Of a stretch of DNA of 64,000 nucleotides, positions 1-9,263 are shown one piece after another. The notes under the pieces were generated by a model, which was not told the origin of the DNA, ran no database searches, and was given only the letters and a program-made list of their open reading frames with translations. Source of the stretch: Thermoplasmata archaeon (lineage in GTDB: Archaea > Thermoplasmatota > Thermoplasmata > Lutacidiplasmatales > UBA184). The position numbers and the translations under genes are program-made. The DNA lies in NCBI GenBank assembly GCA_022750155.1, contig JAKIWG010000008.1:1-64000 (forward strand), read 5' to 3'. The first letter of the stretch is position 1. Each line of letters starts with the position of its first letter.

Positions 1-130
1 TCCCTTTGCCCCCCGTTCACACGGGGGATGTTACGGGGGGCCGAGTAGCATTCCCGGCCCGCCGGGCTCAGGGCAATCCTTGATAGACTTCTGGGCGCTT
101 CGCCCGCCAGAGCACTCCGTGGGGGGTTCT

Positions 131-331
131 ATGGCGTCGGGACCGACCATCCATCCGGAGTTTCTCTACACTTGGGGTCGCCTGCCAACCCCCCGACTCA
201 CCCGACGTGAGCAACTCGTGAGGGCAGCGATCATTGGGGCCGTGGTGATAGTGGGGGCTATGCTGGTTCTCTCCCTGTTCGGGGGGTACTGGGTACTGAG
301 TCCGCACATCGGCGGACCCTCCCACTACTGA
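131..331 (+). CDS. Small single-pass membrane protein, function unknown
   Basis: The 66-residue product has a polar N-terminal part with a Thr-Arg-Arg-Glu stretch, one hydrophobic segment at about residues 31-52, and a short Pro/Gly/His tail. The ATG at 131 is preferred over an in-frame ATG at 80 because the extra 17 residues look like non-coding sequence. No family is recognised. The gene stands alone: downstream is a non-coding gap and then the convergent cyclase gene. It could be a small membrane regulator or a chance reading frame; the clear helix with positive charge on one side favours a real gene. Confidence 0.4.
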   Translation: MASGPTIHPEFLYTWGRLPTPRLTRREQLVRAAIIGAVVIVGAMLVLSLFGGYWVLSPHIGGPSHY

Positions 332-656
332 GGTTACACTCCGAACCCCGAGGTTCTCGATTCGGATTCCCGATCTGAACGACATCAGCTCTAGCATCCC
401 TCATCACCTGGGGAGCGAGTATTCACCCCCAACAAGGAACGAATCCGCGCGGGGCCGCCAGGAGTCACCCGGTGCCCAAATCGGTCAAAAACCAGATGGT
501 TCTAAACCGTAATCGGCTCAAATCCTCCCGTGTCCATTAGCGCCAAGTTGCTGGTGGGTTCGTGCTCGCGCCCCCCGGCGGGCTGATTCCCCTAGGTCAC
601 CGGAACAGCGAACCATTCGATTCCATGGACCCCATCGGCCGACCTTCCGTAGCCCT
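332..656. other. Intergenic gap, no gene recognised
   Basis: This gap of about 325 bases lies between the small membrane protein gene and the 3' end of the cyclase gene. I see no convincing coding frame. A stretch near 455-540 superficially recalls a tRNA, but its arms do not pair (see rejected items). Confidence 0.5.
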
Positions 657-1979
657 TCACAGCACTGCGAACAGACGCCACTTTCCCGGCACGCCCTTCA
701 GCGAGTGTGCCCCACGTGCGTCGAACCGTAAGGGGGACCCTGAGACCAAGTCCTTGACGGTACTCGACACGAGGATCTCTCCCGGCGCGGCCTTCGCCAT
801 CACCCGCTGGGCGAGGTGAACTCCGACCCCCGCGACGTCCTCGCCGAGAATCTCGCACTCGCCGGTGTGGAGGCCGAACCGTAGAGAGATTCCGAGGCTC
901 GCGACACTTTCCCGGATCGCCCGGGCGCATTGGATGCCTCGGGCCGGCCCGTCGAACGTGGCGAGGAAGCCGTCCCCGGTGGTCTTCACCTCGCGCCCAT
1001 GGAAGCGGGCGAGCTCCTTTCGGACCAGCTCATTGTGGCGCACCAAGAGATCTCGCCAGGGCTTGTCTCCACCCGTTCCGGCCCGCTCGGTCGAGCCGAC
1101 GATATCGGTGAAGAGAACGGTCGTCAACCGTCGGTCGGTCGTGGCAATGGGCCGTGATCCGGTGAGGAACTCCTCGACTTCATCGAGAATCGAATCCATA
1201 TCTCCGGCCCACCACGCGTGGTCGTCGCCCGCCAGCTCGACGAGCTTCGCCCCGGCGATCGACCGGGCAAGGAACCGACCGTTCTCGAAGGACACGTCGC
1301 GGTCCCCCATGCGCTGAAGCACCAACGTGGGGACGTGGATCGAAGGGAGGAGCGAGCGGATGTCGATGTCCGTGTTCATGCGCGCGAGGGTCACCGCCGC
1401 CGAAGGGGTCGCGCTCACTCGGCAATAGGTGCCGTACCACTCCCGCGCGGCGGGGTCGTGAGCGATGGATGGCGCGATCGTCGACAGGTCCCCCCCGCCC
1501 CCCCACCCCGCTTCCAACGAGGTGATCCACTGCTCGCGTTCCTCTGGCGTCGGCGCCCACGGGTAGTCCTTGCTCCAGATTCGCTTGGCGAACGCGCCGT
1601 AGAGGATCAACGCCGTGGTCCGGTCCGGGTGGGTGGCCGCGAACAGCGCGCTCATCGACCCCCCCTCGCTGACCCCGAAAATCGCCGCGCGTTCCAGCCC
1701 GATGTGGTCCATGACCGCGCGGACATCCTCGGTTCTCTCCTCGAGTATCGGAAGCCCAGCGACACGGTCGGAGAGGCCCGTTCCCCGCTTGTCAAAGCAG
1801 ACCACGCGGGCAAAGGAAGCGAGACGCTCCAGGAAGCGCGCATGGACCGGGTCTTCCCACGCGTACTCGAGGTGCGAGACCCATCCCGGAACCAGGACCA
1901 GGTCGAGCGGCCCGCTCCCGAACCTCTGGTAGGCGATGTAGACCCCACCGCTCTTCGCATACCGGGTTTCGTGGATCAT
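657..1979 (-). CDS. Alpha/beta-hydrolase fused to class III adenylate/guanylate cyclase
   Basis: The 440-residue product has two domains. Residues 1-270 form an alpha/beta hydrolase with the nucleophile elbow GVSEGG (Ser104) and a late His254 in GDDHAWW. Residues 285-440 form a class III nucleotidyl cyclase domain with metal-binding Asp292 (FTDIVGST) and Asp336 (TTGDGF); Lys332 precedes the second Asp, as in ATP-preferring cyclases. The usual transition-state Asn in VNxAxR is His388, while Arg392 is kept. No signal peptide is seen, so it should be cytoplasmic, making cAMP or cGMP in response to a small ligand bound or hydrolysed by the first domain (inference). The ATG at 1979 starts directly before the conserved domain; an in-frame start at 2033 is possible. 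It is divergent from the glycine-rich protein gene. Confidence 0.85.
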   Translation of the reverse strand: MIHETRYAKSGGVYIAYQRFGSGPLDLVLVPGWVSHLEYAWEDPVHARFLERLASFARVVCFDKRGTGLSDRVAGLPILEERTEDVRAVMDHIGLERAAIFGVSEGGSMSALFAATHPDRTTALILYGAFAKRIWSKDYPWAPTPEEREQWITSLEAGWGGGGDLSTIAPSIAHDPAAREWYGTYCRVSATPSAAVTLARMNTDIDIRSLLPSIHVPTLVLQRMGDRDVSFENGRFLARSIAGAKLVELAGDDHAWWAGDMDSILDEVEEFLTGSRPIATTDRRLTTVLFTDIVGSTERAGTGGDKPWRDLLVRHNELVRKELARFHGREVKTTGDGFLATFDGPARGIQCARAIRESVASLGISLRFGLHTGECEILGEDVAGVGVHLAQRVMAKAAPGEILVSSTVKDLVSGSPLRFDARGAHSLKGVPGKWRLFAVL

Positions 1980-2242
1980 TCGGTCGACGTAGTCGGGAGC
2001 CGCCTTTCCCTTTGTGGTCGGGGAGCCTCCCACCCTTCCCGATGCGGGGACCGACGGACCGGGCCGTCACGATCCGGGTCGTTCCCCTCGATAGGCCCCA
2101 CGGGTCGAGCGGGCGGGCGTGTCCTGCCGGGCGTTCCCGAGTGATACTTCGCAGGCCCGGACAGGACCAATTTCGCTTCAGAAATCCACATTTCTCGGTC
2201 CTTCAAATAGCGGCAGTTCGATGGGGGCGACGGGCCACCGTG

Positions 2243-5140
2243 ATGGGTCGACCTACCAGTTGGACGCTTCGGACGGGGGGACCCCTTGCCGTCGCGCTCC
2301 TCCTGTTCGGATCGGCCTCCGCTCTTGGTGTAGGTGGAGCGGCTGCAGACCCGGGGCTCGCGGGGAGTTCCAGCCATTCCGGGGCCAGCTCCGTCGTCAG
2401 TACGTGCACCGAACACGCCCTCCGGGTGGCGATCATGGGGGGAGGAACGGTCACGTTCGCGGTCAGTTGTTCGAGCATCCCGTTCGCTATTCCCCTTACA
2501 ATCCCGTCCAACCTGACAGTGAACATCTCCTCGGGGGGGCACGCGGTCGTTCTATCGGGGAGCTCGACGAGCCGTCTGTTCGTCGTGCAGGGCGGTCACC
2601 TGACCATCACCGGGATCACCCTGATCAACGGGGCCGCCGTGGGCGCGCGTGGTCATGACGGAGCCAACGGCTCCTCCGGGGCGAACGGTACCACCGGCGG
2701 CAACGGCTACGCGGGGGGCGTCGGTCTGGCGGGAGGCCCCGGACAGAGCGGAACGAACGGCCAGGTCGGGAGTTCCGGCGCTGCGGGGACCAACGGGGGC
2801 ATTGGCGTAGGCGGGGCCATCTGGATCCAGAGCGGGGCCGTGGCGTTGACTTCAGACCTGCTCTCTTCCAATACGGCCTCGGGAGGTCCGGGCGGATCGG
2901 GGGGAATCGGCGGTGCCGGAGGGTACGGTGGCAACGGCGGGCTCGGGGGGGACGGAGGTACCGGGCCTAGCGGGACGTCGCTGGGACCCGGGGGCGCGGG
3001 CGGCTCTGGGGGATTGGGCGGAGGGGGTGGCGCAGCGGGCAACGGCGGAGCCGGCGGCAACGGCGGAGACGCCGAGGGCGGAGCCATCTACAACGCCGGA
3101 AATCTCCTCCTCGTCAACGACACGTTCACCGGGGGCGGCGTCTTCGGCGGTGCGGGCGGGAGCGGGAGCGTCGGCGGGGCCGGCGGTTCCGGCGCTCCGG
3201 GGGGCGACGGAGGCACCGGCGGTGGGGGCGGGTCCCCGTATGCGTCCGCGGGCGATGATGGGGCCAGCGCCGGAACGAACGGCGGAGGCGGCCGCGCGGG
3301 GGCCCCCGGGACCGGTGGCGGCGGTGGCACCGGGGGCGCGGCGCGGGGCGGCCAGCTCTACAACGCGGGCGCAATCACGATTCTCAACTGTTCCTTCGCC
3401 TCGTCTCTGGCGATCGGGGGAACCGGTGGCCCGGGGGCCGCTGGCGGCTTCGGCGGTGGCGGAGGGGACGGCAACACGGGAAGTCCGGTCGGCGGTTCCG
3501 GAGGCAGCGGAGGCTCTCCGCTGAAAGGAGGACCCGGTTACCCCGCAGGGGACGGGGTCGTAGGTCAAGGCGGAGCGGCCGGGGCTTCCGGCACGGCCGG
3601 CGGTGCGGGCGGTACCGGGGGGACCGGAGGACCGGGTGCGGGCGGCGCGATCTACAATTCGGGGTCGCTCTGGATCCAGAATTCGAGTTTCGATTCCGAC
3701 CTGGCAGCGGGAGGAACGGGGGGAAGCGGGGGTTCCGGAGCCTTCGGCGGATTCGGTGGCGCCGGAGGAGCCGGCGACCGGGGCGGCAGCGGGGGGCTCG
3801 GGGGGAGCGGGGCGTACTCCACGAAGAACCCGTCCGGCGGCCACGGAGGAAAGGCCGGGTCGAGCGCGCCGGGGTCCGCCGCAGGAGCCCCCGGCCGCTC
3901 GGGAGCCGGGGGCCTCGGGGGATCGGGAGGTGCGGGGGGGGAATCGTACGGCGGGGCCCTCGTCAACGATCCGCTCGCCGCACTCTATTTCGCGTCCGGG
4001 AGCGTCTCGAGGAGCTCCGCGACTGGAGGAGCCGGCGGCCTCGGGGGCGCCGGTGGGACCAGTCAGTCCGGTGGATCGGGCGGCGCCGGGGGCTCGGGAG
4101 GCCACGGCGGGAACGGGGGCTCTGGAGCGAGCAACAGTCGGAGCCTTCCGGAGACCGGCGGCCGGTCCTCCCCGGGTCGGACGGGGGCGAACGGCTTCGG
4201 TGGCGCCCCGTCCGGGTCGGCAGGTCCCGGGGGCCCCGGCGGCGCGGGCGGACTTTCGCTGGGAGGGGGACTCTTCAGTGCCGGGAGTTCGACCTTCGCC
4301 TCGTTGCAGTTCCAGAACGACTCGGCCACCGCCGGTTCCGGTGGTGGGGGGGGCGCGGGCGGAAGCGGGGCTCGAGGGGCGACCGGCGGGACCGGCGGTG
4401 ACGGGGGCATCGGCGGGGACGGCGGAGGCGGCAGTGCTACGGGCAGCGGCTCCCCGGGCGCCTTAGGAGGCCCAGGCGGCGCGGGCGGGCGAGGAGCCTC
4501 CGGGGCCGTCGGTGGAGCCGGTGGCGACGGGGGAGCGGGCGCACTCGCCCTCGGGGGCGGGGCCTACGTTTCCTGGGCATGGTCGATGGTCAACTCCACT
4601 TTCTCCTGGGACCAGGTGCACGGAGGAGCTGGAGCCGCGGGCGGCAGCGGAGGCCCCGGGGGAGTCGGGGGAGCGGGAGGAATCGGTGGCGCGGGCGGGA
4701 ACGGCGGTGGCGGCGGAGCGAGCGGGGGCTCCGGTGCCGTGGGGAACAATGGGGGAATCGCCGGGCCGGGCGGACACGGTGGAGCGGGCGGTGCGGCCGG
4801 CACCGGGGGGAACGGGGGGAATGCCTTCGGGGGCGGACTGTACAATGCGACCGTCGCGAGCACCTACAGGGGCAACTCGTTTGGCAACGATTCCGCGGCC
4901 GGCGGGCTCGGGGAGATCGGGAATTGCACGAGTCTCATCTCGTGTCCCGGTTCGGGCGGGGCCGGCGGAGGCGGTGGCACCGGAGGTACGTTCGGGTCCG
5001 GCGGATACGATGGGTCTGGCTCAACTCAGGCGGCGAACGGCACCAACGGCACGAACGGTACGACCGGTGCACTCGGTCGAACCGGTGCGTCGGGGACGAA
5101 CGGGACCGCGGGAGCGGGCAGGTACCCCGATCACCCGTAG
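2243..5140 (+). CDS. Giant secreted glycine-rich protein with beta-helix-like coils
   Basis: The 965-residue product opens with a likely signal peptide (hydrophobic run around residues 14-35 ending in an Ala-rich site). Residues of about 50-130 look like the cap and first rungs of a right-handed beta-helix. The rest alternates GGxGG tracts with about seven short non-glycine coils of the type GGAIYNAG-NLLLVN-DTF, also seen as IYNSG-SLWIQNSSF and LYNAG-AITILNCSF. Asn-X-Ser/Thr sequons lie in the coils. The layout recalls mycobacterial PE_PGRS and bacterial beta-helix surface proteins, but there is no PE domain and no C-terminal membrane anchor. The ATG at 2243 is chosen because upstream in-frame sequence runs antisense to the cyclase promoter region. 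An extracellular structural, adhesive or ice/surface-binding role is possible but unproven. Confidence 0.75.
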   Translation: MGRPTSWTLRTGGPLAVALLLFGSASALGVGGAAADPGLAGSSSHSGASSVVSTCTEHALRVAIMGGGTVTFAVSCSSIPFAIPLTIPSNLTVNISSGGHAVVLSGSSTSRLFVVQGGHLTITGITLINGAAVGARGHDGANGSSGANGTTGGNGYAGGVGLAGGPGQSGTNGQVGSSGAAGTNGGIGVGGAIWIQSGAVALTSDLLSSNTASGGPGGSGGIGGAGGYGGNGGLGGDGGTGPSGTSLGPGGAGGSGGLGGGGGAAGNGGAGGNGGDAEGGAIYNAGNLLLVNDTFTGGGVFGGAGGSGSVGGAGGSGAPGGDGGTGGGGGSPYASAGDDGASAGTNGGGGRAGAPGTGGGGGTGGAARGGQLYNAGAITILNCSFASSLAIGGTGGPGAAGGFGGGGGDGNTGSPVGGSGGSGGSPLKGGPGYPAGDGVVGQGGAAGASGTAGGAGGTGGTGGPGAGGAIYNSGSLWIQNSSFDSDLAAGGTGGSGGSGAFGGFGGAGGAGDRGGSGGLGGSGAYSTKNPSGGHGGKAGSSAPGSAAGAPGRSGAGGLGGSGGAGGESYGGALVNDPLAALYFASGSVSRSSATGGAGGLGGAGGTSQSGGSGGAGGSGGHGGNGGSGASNSRSLPETGGRSSPGRTGANGFGGAPSGSAGPGGPGGAGGLSLGGGLFSAGSSTFASLQFQNDSATAGSGGGGGAGGSGARGATGGTGGDGGIGGDGGGGSATGSGSPGALGGPGGAGGRGASGAVGGAGGDGGAGALALGGGAYVSWAWSMVNSTFSWDQVHGGAGAAGGSGGPGGVGGAGGIGGAGGNGGGGGASGGSGAVGNNGGIAGPGGHGGAGGAAGTGGNGGNAFGGGLYNATVASTYRGNSFGNDSAAGGLGEIGNCTSLISCPGSGGAGGGGGTGGTFGSGGYDGSGSTQAANGTNGTNGTTGALGRTGASGTNGTAGAGRYPDHP
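2640..5130 (+). repeat. Degenerate GGN-rich tandem repeat tract
   Basis: These bases encode the Gly-Gly-X tracts of the secreted beta-helix-like protein. The units are degenerate at DNA level (mixed ggc/ggg/gga/ggt codons) and are interrupted at roughly 300-base intervals by the non-glycine coils, for example near 3085, 3355, 3645, 3950, 4260, 4555 and 4840. The spacing suggests amplification of a coil-plus-spacer module followed by divergence. The tract produces long, spurious Pro/Ala-rich reading frames on the opposite strand. Confidence 0.75.
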
Positions 5141-5289
5141 CGGGGTCGCTGGCGCCGCGTGTCGACCGACCGGCCGATTCGGGTCGCCGACTAGGCAGCG
5201 GGATTTTCTCCGGAACCAGGGTCCACGTATTGGAGGGAGCGACTCTCCGATCGACGCGCAGGGCAACGCCCCGGGTGCACTGGCCGAAC

Positions 5290-7725
5290 TCAGGTCGACC
5301 GACGTGGTCGGTAGCGCACCCAGACCACTCCTGCCGCAAGGAGGGCGGCGGCGATGACGATTCCCCCGGTGAGGAGGACTCCCGCACCCGCGGCTCCAGT
5401 ACCGGAAGAGGCCGATCCCACGCTCGTGTTGAACCATCCCGGGGCAGAGTACCCGAGTGAGTCGTTGACCAGGACCCGGACCGAAACCTTCCCGGTCCCG
5501 GCGGGAGTGCACGCAAGCGAGGCCAAGGATGCGACATGACAGCCGGCCGGTAATGCACCCCAGGAGTAGTTCATCGGGCCGAGTCCCCCGACGACGAGCA
5601 CCCGCAGACTGACCGGCGCCCCGACCGACCACTCGCTGGGAGAGCTCTGCAGGGTCACGGAGAGCGGGCCCAGGACCTGAACGCCGATTTGGGACTGCGT
5701 GCTCCTCCCCGATCGGTCTGTAACGTTCAGGCTGGCGGTGAAGAACCCGGTCGCCGAGTATTCATGGGTCGCGTTCGGGGTCATTCCCGTCCCCCCGTCC
5801 CCGAACGTCCAGTACCACGAGTACGGAGGAGCCCCGCCCTGCGCGGTCCCGTTGAAGGAAGCCGACCAAGGGGCCTCCCCTGCCGGGAGCCTGACGGACG
5901 CCGCCGAGATCAGTGGGGCGACATACGGCGGTGCCCATCCGGTGACGAGAATCGGAATCTCCCCCGTGGACGGTCCGCGAGTCGTGGGGGAACTGACGTT
6001 GAGCGCGTACGTCCCGTTCGGGAGCGAAGGGAGGTTGGCCGTCACCGTATCGTTCATCGGCACGGGCAACGTCTCGGTTCCAAGGGTGACCGATGCGGCG
6101 CCGCTGCTCCCCGGAGCGGTCAGAAGCTCGACCCGAACGGCACCACGGATCAGCGCACCGGAGGACGGCGCCACGATGAATCGTCCGGACATCGGCACCG
6201 CCGGCCCACCCGACCGCAGGGACGCCGGCTCGGCCGATGAGCCGACCCCGTTCTTCGAGGTCCGGTTCTCAAACCACCCGGTGGTTTCTGCGAAAGAGGC
6301 CGATGGGGCCGAGTAGTTTCCTCGATCAAATCCGGTGGCATTGCGCCTCTCGGTCGAGGACAACCCCGCGCTGGCTCCGTCGATGGTCCAGGAGACCCCC
6401 CCGTGTTCGGTCCACATCGCGTTCTGTCCGTTACCGACGACCAGGGTGGAATTCGTCCAGTTCGACAGGTCCAGAATGTGGACCGCCCCCGTATTGTCGA
6501 CCCGGACGTCGAACACGGTCCGGCAGACGGAGACCTGCTGCATGGTGACGCTCTTGGAGACCAACCAGTCCACGGCGGTCGCCTCCGTGGCGAGGTCGAT
6601 CGTGCTCCCGGACGTATTCAGGTACTGCGACCAGTTGAGGTCGTACCGTTCCGAAGCGAAGGGTTCCGAGAAGCTCGCGAACGAGTGACCATCGATGACG
6701 GCCGTCCGTGAACCGAGGGTGCGGTTCACCCAGGACGCTCCACCGGTCGAGTCCCGGGCATCGCTCGCGTTCCATAGGAGCAACGCGAGTCCGATCTGCC
6801 AGGAGTTGGCATTGTCCACCACCGTGAGATTGTACCAGGGGGTCCGGTTGAGGAGCGCGACCCACGGGGACAGGTCGGCCGTGACGGCCGGGCGGGCCCC
6901 GGTGCCCGGTGCGGGAGTGCCGTTCCACTCCGCGAGATTGTCGATGCCTCCCAGGGCCCCACCGGAATTGATGAACGGGATCGGAAGCATCGCGACGACG
7001 GTCTGGTTGTCCCATTGCCAGAGGAGCTCACGGCTCGCGAACGGCTGAACGTACCAGAACTCGTCGGTCCCCTGGCCCTCCTGGAACAGGACGGCCTCCG
7101 CCCGCGAGTAGGTGCCCCGGACGTGTAGCGTACCGTTCACGGAGGGGGAGCTGCTGGTGAGGGTGGCGAATGGAACGACGGGGACGACGGCCGGCAACCC
7201 GGGCGGCGGTGGACCCGCGGTGAACCGGAAGGAGAGGACCCCGGACCAGCAGCCTGGGGCGAGCGCGCTGCACGCCGCGATCCAATTCGGCATCGCCTGC
7301 CACCACACGTGACCCGCTCCGGCGAACAGGCTCTCGTACTCTGTGACGTTGACCGAGAAGCGTTGGACAGGATTGTTCCCCGAGGTGTTTTCGAGCGTCG
7401 TGACGTCCATCAACGTCACATTGTTGAGGGCGACCCAGTCGACCCGGTCCCAAGGATCTCCGAAGTTGGTGAGGATGATCTCGAGGCGGATCGCCGAAAA
7501 CGGTCCGGTCGGCCAGACGACCGAATAGAAATCCGATGTCCAATTCGAGGCGGTGTCGCTCAGATTCACATACCGGTCGAGACCCGCGAGAGCACGCACC
7601 TCCGGAGCGGTGGAGCCAATCTGGGCGGAGGCCACCGGGGTCCACGGCCCCGCCGGGAGGAGCAGGAGGGCAGCCAACGACAGCGTCGCGGTCAGAGTCG
7701 CTATCGGGCGGGGCCGGGCCAGCAT
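5290..7725 (-). CDS. Secreted peptide N-glycanase A-like protein with PKD domain and C-terminal anchor
   Basis: The 811-residue product has a signal peptide at residues 1-36. Its N-terminal half resembles the peptide-N4-(N-acetyl-beta-glucosaminyl)asparagine amidase A family (GDPWDRVDWV, a beta-sandwich-like region and many Asn-X-Ser/Thr sites). A PKD domain follows (YWTFGDGGT and a Tyr-Ser-Ala-Thr-Gly-Phe-Phe turn), then another Ig-like repeat, and a single membrane helix near the C-terminus followed by Arg-rich residues. PNGase A enzymes remove N-glycans from glycopeptides. The ATG at 7725 is chosen because the signal peptide begins there; upstream in-frame sequence is low complexity. A cell-surface role in glycoprotein breakdown is inferred. 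The family match rests on motif memory, so the catalytic function is tentative. Confidence 0.6.
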   Translation of the reverse strand: MLARPRPIATLTATLSLAALLLLPAGPWTPVASAQIGSTAPEVRALAGLDRYVNLSDTASNWTSDFYSVVWPTGPFSAIRLEIILTNFGDPWDRVDWVALNNVTLMDVTTLENTSGNNPVQRFSVNVTEYESLFAGAGHVWWQAMPNWIAACSALAPGCWSGVLSFRFTAGPPPPGLPAVVPVVPFATLTSSSPSVNGTLHVRGTYSRAEAVLFQEGQGTDEFWYVQPFASRELLWQWDNQTVVAMLPIPFINSGGALGGIDNLAEWNGTPAPGTGARPAVTADLSPWVALLNRTPWYNLTVVDNANSWQIGLALLLWNASDARDSTGGASWVNRTLGSRTAVIDGHSFASFSEPFASERYDLNWSQYLNTSGSTIDLATEATAVDWLVSKSVTMQQVSVCRTVFDVRVDNTGAVHILDLSNWTNSTLVVGNGQNAMWTEHGGVSWTIDGASAGLSSTERRNATGFDRGNYSAPSASFAETTGWFENRTSKNGVGSSAEPASLRSGGPAVPMSGRFIVAPSSGALIRGAVRVELLTAPGSSGAASVTLGTETLPVPMNDTVTANLPSLPNGTYALNVSSPTTRGPSTGEIPILVTGWAPPYVAPLISAASVRLPAGEAPWSASFNGTAQGGAPPYSWYWTFGDGGTGMTPNATHEYSATGFFTASLNVTDRSGRSTQSQIGVQVLGPLSVTLQSSPSEWSVGAPVSLRVLVVGGLGPMNYSWGALPAGCHVASLASLACTPAGTGKVSVRVLVNDSLGYSAPGWFNTSVGSASSGTGAAGAGVLLTGGIVIAAALLAAGVVWVRYRPRRST

Positions 7726-7931
7726 GAATCGCGAGGTCACCGACGGCGGGATACTTACCGATGCCCGTGACCCTCCGGCAGGTCCGATCCCTCGAGCGTC
7801 GCCAGCTGGCCCGTCCTCCGGTGAGGATTCGGCCGAAGCAGGCCCGAGGCGGGCGGTTCGGGTGCGGCAGGACCCGACTGCCCCGGACAAAGCGATGGCT
7901 CCCGGGAGCGCCGGCGGCAGGTCGATCGCGC

Positions 7932-8264
7932 CTAGGACCGCATGTATTCTCGAGACTCCTTGGCGAGTCCGAGCCACCGGGCCTGCTTATCAAAACCTAT
8001 TGCGATGTATTCTTTCAACGGCGCTCCCGCGCCCGGATGCCACGGTGCCCCGACTCCTTTTGCGATCAACTCCTGGACCCGGGCGGGGGGCAGCTTAATC
8101 ACGAGGGCTCCGGACTCGTCGAGGACGCCGAACATTTTCCGGCCCACGAACATCGCCCCGGGGCCGAAGCCGGCCCGGAGGGGGGATTCGCCCGATTTCC
8201 CCCCCGTCAGCTGGGCTGCAAGTTTCGCGTACCGCGTGACGGACCGCTCCGGGATCGAGCTCAT
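7932..8264 (-). CDS. TfoX/Sxy N-terminal-domain family protein
   Basis: The 110-residue product matches the TfoX N-terminal domain pattern: MFGVLDESGALVIKLP, then a Val-Gln-Glu-Leu helix, a Gly-Ala-Pro-Trp-His-Pro loop, and a C-terminal LGLAKESREY helix. In Gammaproteobacteria the domain belongs to competence regulators; elsewhere it is a stand-alone small protein of unknown role, and competence cannot be inferred here. The ATG at 8264 gives the usual length of the domain alone; the longer upstream frame is compositionally odd. It is separated by about 200 bases from the glycanase-like gene on the same strand. Confidence 0.7.
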   Translation of the reverse strand: MSSIPERSVTRYAKLAAQLTGGKSGESPLRAGFGPGAMFVGRKMFGVLDESGALVIKLPPARVQELIAKGVGAPWHPGAGAPLKEYIAIGFDKQARWLGLAKESREYMRS

Positions 8265-8509
8265 TTCCTTATCCAGTGAGCACCAGCTCCTCCTCGAGAT
8301 AACCGTTCGGCCGACCTCCCCCGGGTGTCCGCGCGGAGGATTGGCCGCGCCCCCAGGGAAGATCGGTGTCCCGATCGTGAGCTCAGCAGTCCGAGAGGGG
8401 CCCGGATCGTCGGCGGGCCGGTTCTCCCACACCGAAACCTGGGGGATGCCGTGAGGGCGGGCGAGCCCGAGGTCCGTGGGGGGCGTGGGCAAGCCGACGC
8501 CGTCCGAGG

Positions 8510-9103
8510 TCAGGAGGATCTTGCCTCGGCCCACCTCGAGGCAGCCACGGGTGGTCCCGGGGTCTCCATGCACGGGGTTCGGGCCCGGAACCGGGCGGTG
8601 AACCGTGCAGGGTTGCCGATCGCGCCGCACTCGGGGCGAGCGTTGACGAGGAGTGCCAGGTACATGGCGAGGTACAGCGGTTGGGGGCCGATATCGGTGC
8701 CTCCCTGCATGACCGCGACCGAGCCGAGTTGCGTCAGCAACAAGACCGAATTGAACGATAAACCGACGACGCAGCCGAGACGCGTGGCTCGCCCGGTGAG
8801 AAAGGCCACGGCGAGGAACGCCGTGGTGCCGGCGATGAGCAGAGCGAACAGCGCGGAGTGGCCGGCGACGAACCGGGCGAGGCCGCCGCCTCCCACACTC
8901 GTCGGACCGAAGCCAGAGGCCGTGTCGGCAAACGTGGCGAAGAACGCGTTCGCGGGATCGAGGATGAAGACCAGGTTCAGCGCCCAGGCCACGCCGAGGG
9001 AAAGCCGGAGGACCGTGAAGGTGGACCGGTTTCCCCGGTCCGATTCGACCCTAGAGGGGGCGGGGAGATGGACGCCGCCAGCCGGCACGCTCCGGAGGCT
9101 CAT
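8510..9103 (-). CDS. DoxX/DoxD-like four-helix membrane protein
   Basis: The 197-residue product has a polar N-terminus, about four hydrophobic segments between residues 30 and 155, and a basic, Ala-rich tail. The first helix (VLRLSLGVAWALNLVFILDP), the FGPTSVGGGG loop and the overall spacing resemble DoxX/DoxD (thiosulfate:quinone oxidoreductase small-subunit-like) proteins. The substrate is unknown; many DoxX proteins are simply conserved membrane proteins in redox contexts. The start at 9103 is the first Met and may be too early by up to 25 residues. No partner gene (DoxA, SodA) is adjacent. Confidence 0.5.
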   Translation of the reverse strand: MSLRSVPAGGVHLPAPSRVESDRGNRSTFTVLRLSLGVAWALNLVFILDPANAFFATFADTASGFGPTSVGGGGLARFVAGHSALFALLIAGTTAFLAVAFLTGRATRLGCVVGLSFNSVLLLTQLGSVAVMQGGTDIGPQPLYLAMYLALLVNARPECGAIGNPARFTARFRARTPCMETPGPPVAASRWAEARSS

Positions 9104-9263
9104 CGCGGTCCACCATCCAGCGTGCCGCCATCAACCCCTGTGGTCGCAGCCGCCCACCACAGGAGGCCGGCTGCCCCTACGACCCCGGTCGAACGACATG
9201 GGAGAAGAACGCCCGATGACGGCACGGGACCCCCGTGCCACTCGGCTCACGGTTCCCGTGGGA

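Noticed and set aside
455-540. tRNA-like stretch with GGTTCTAAACC and CTCAAATCC
   Set aside because: The putative T stem and acceptor do not pair and no D arm can be formed; at best a decayed remnant or chance.
2707-4863. Long Pro/Ala-rich frames on the minus strand
   Set aside because: They are the antisense of the glycine-rich repeats and have no independent coding signal.
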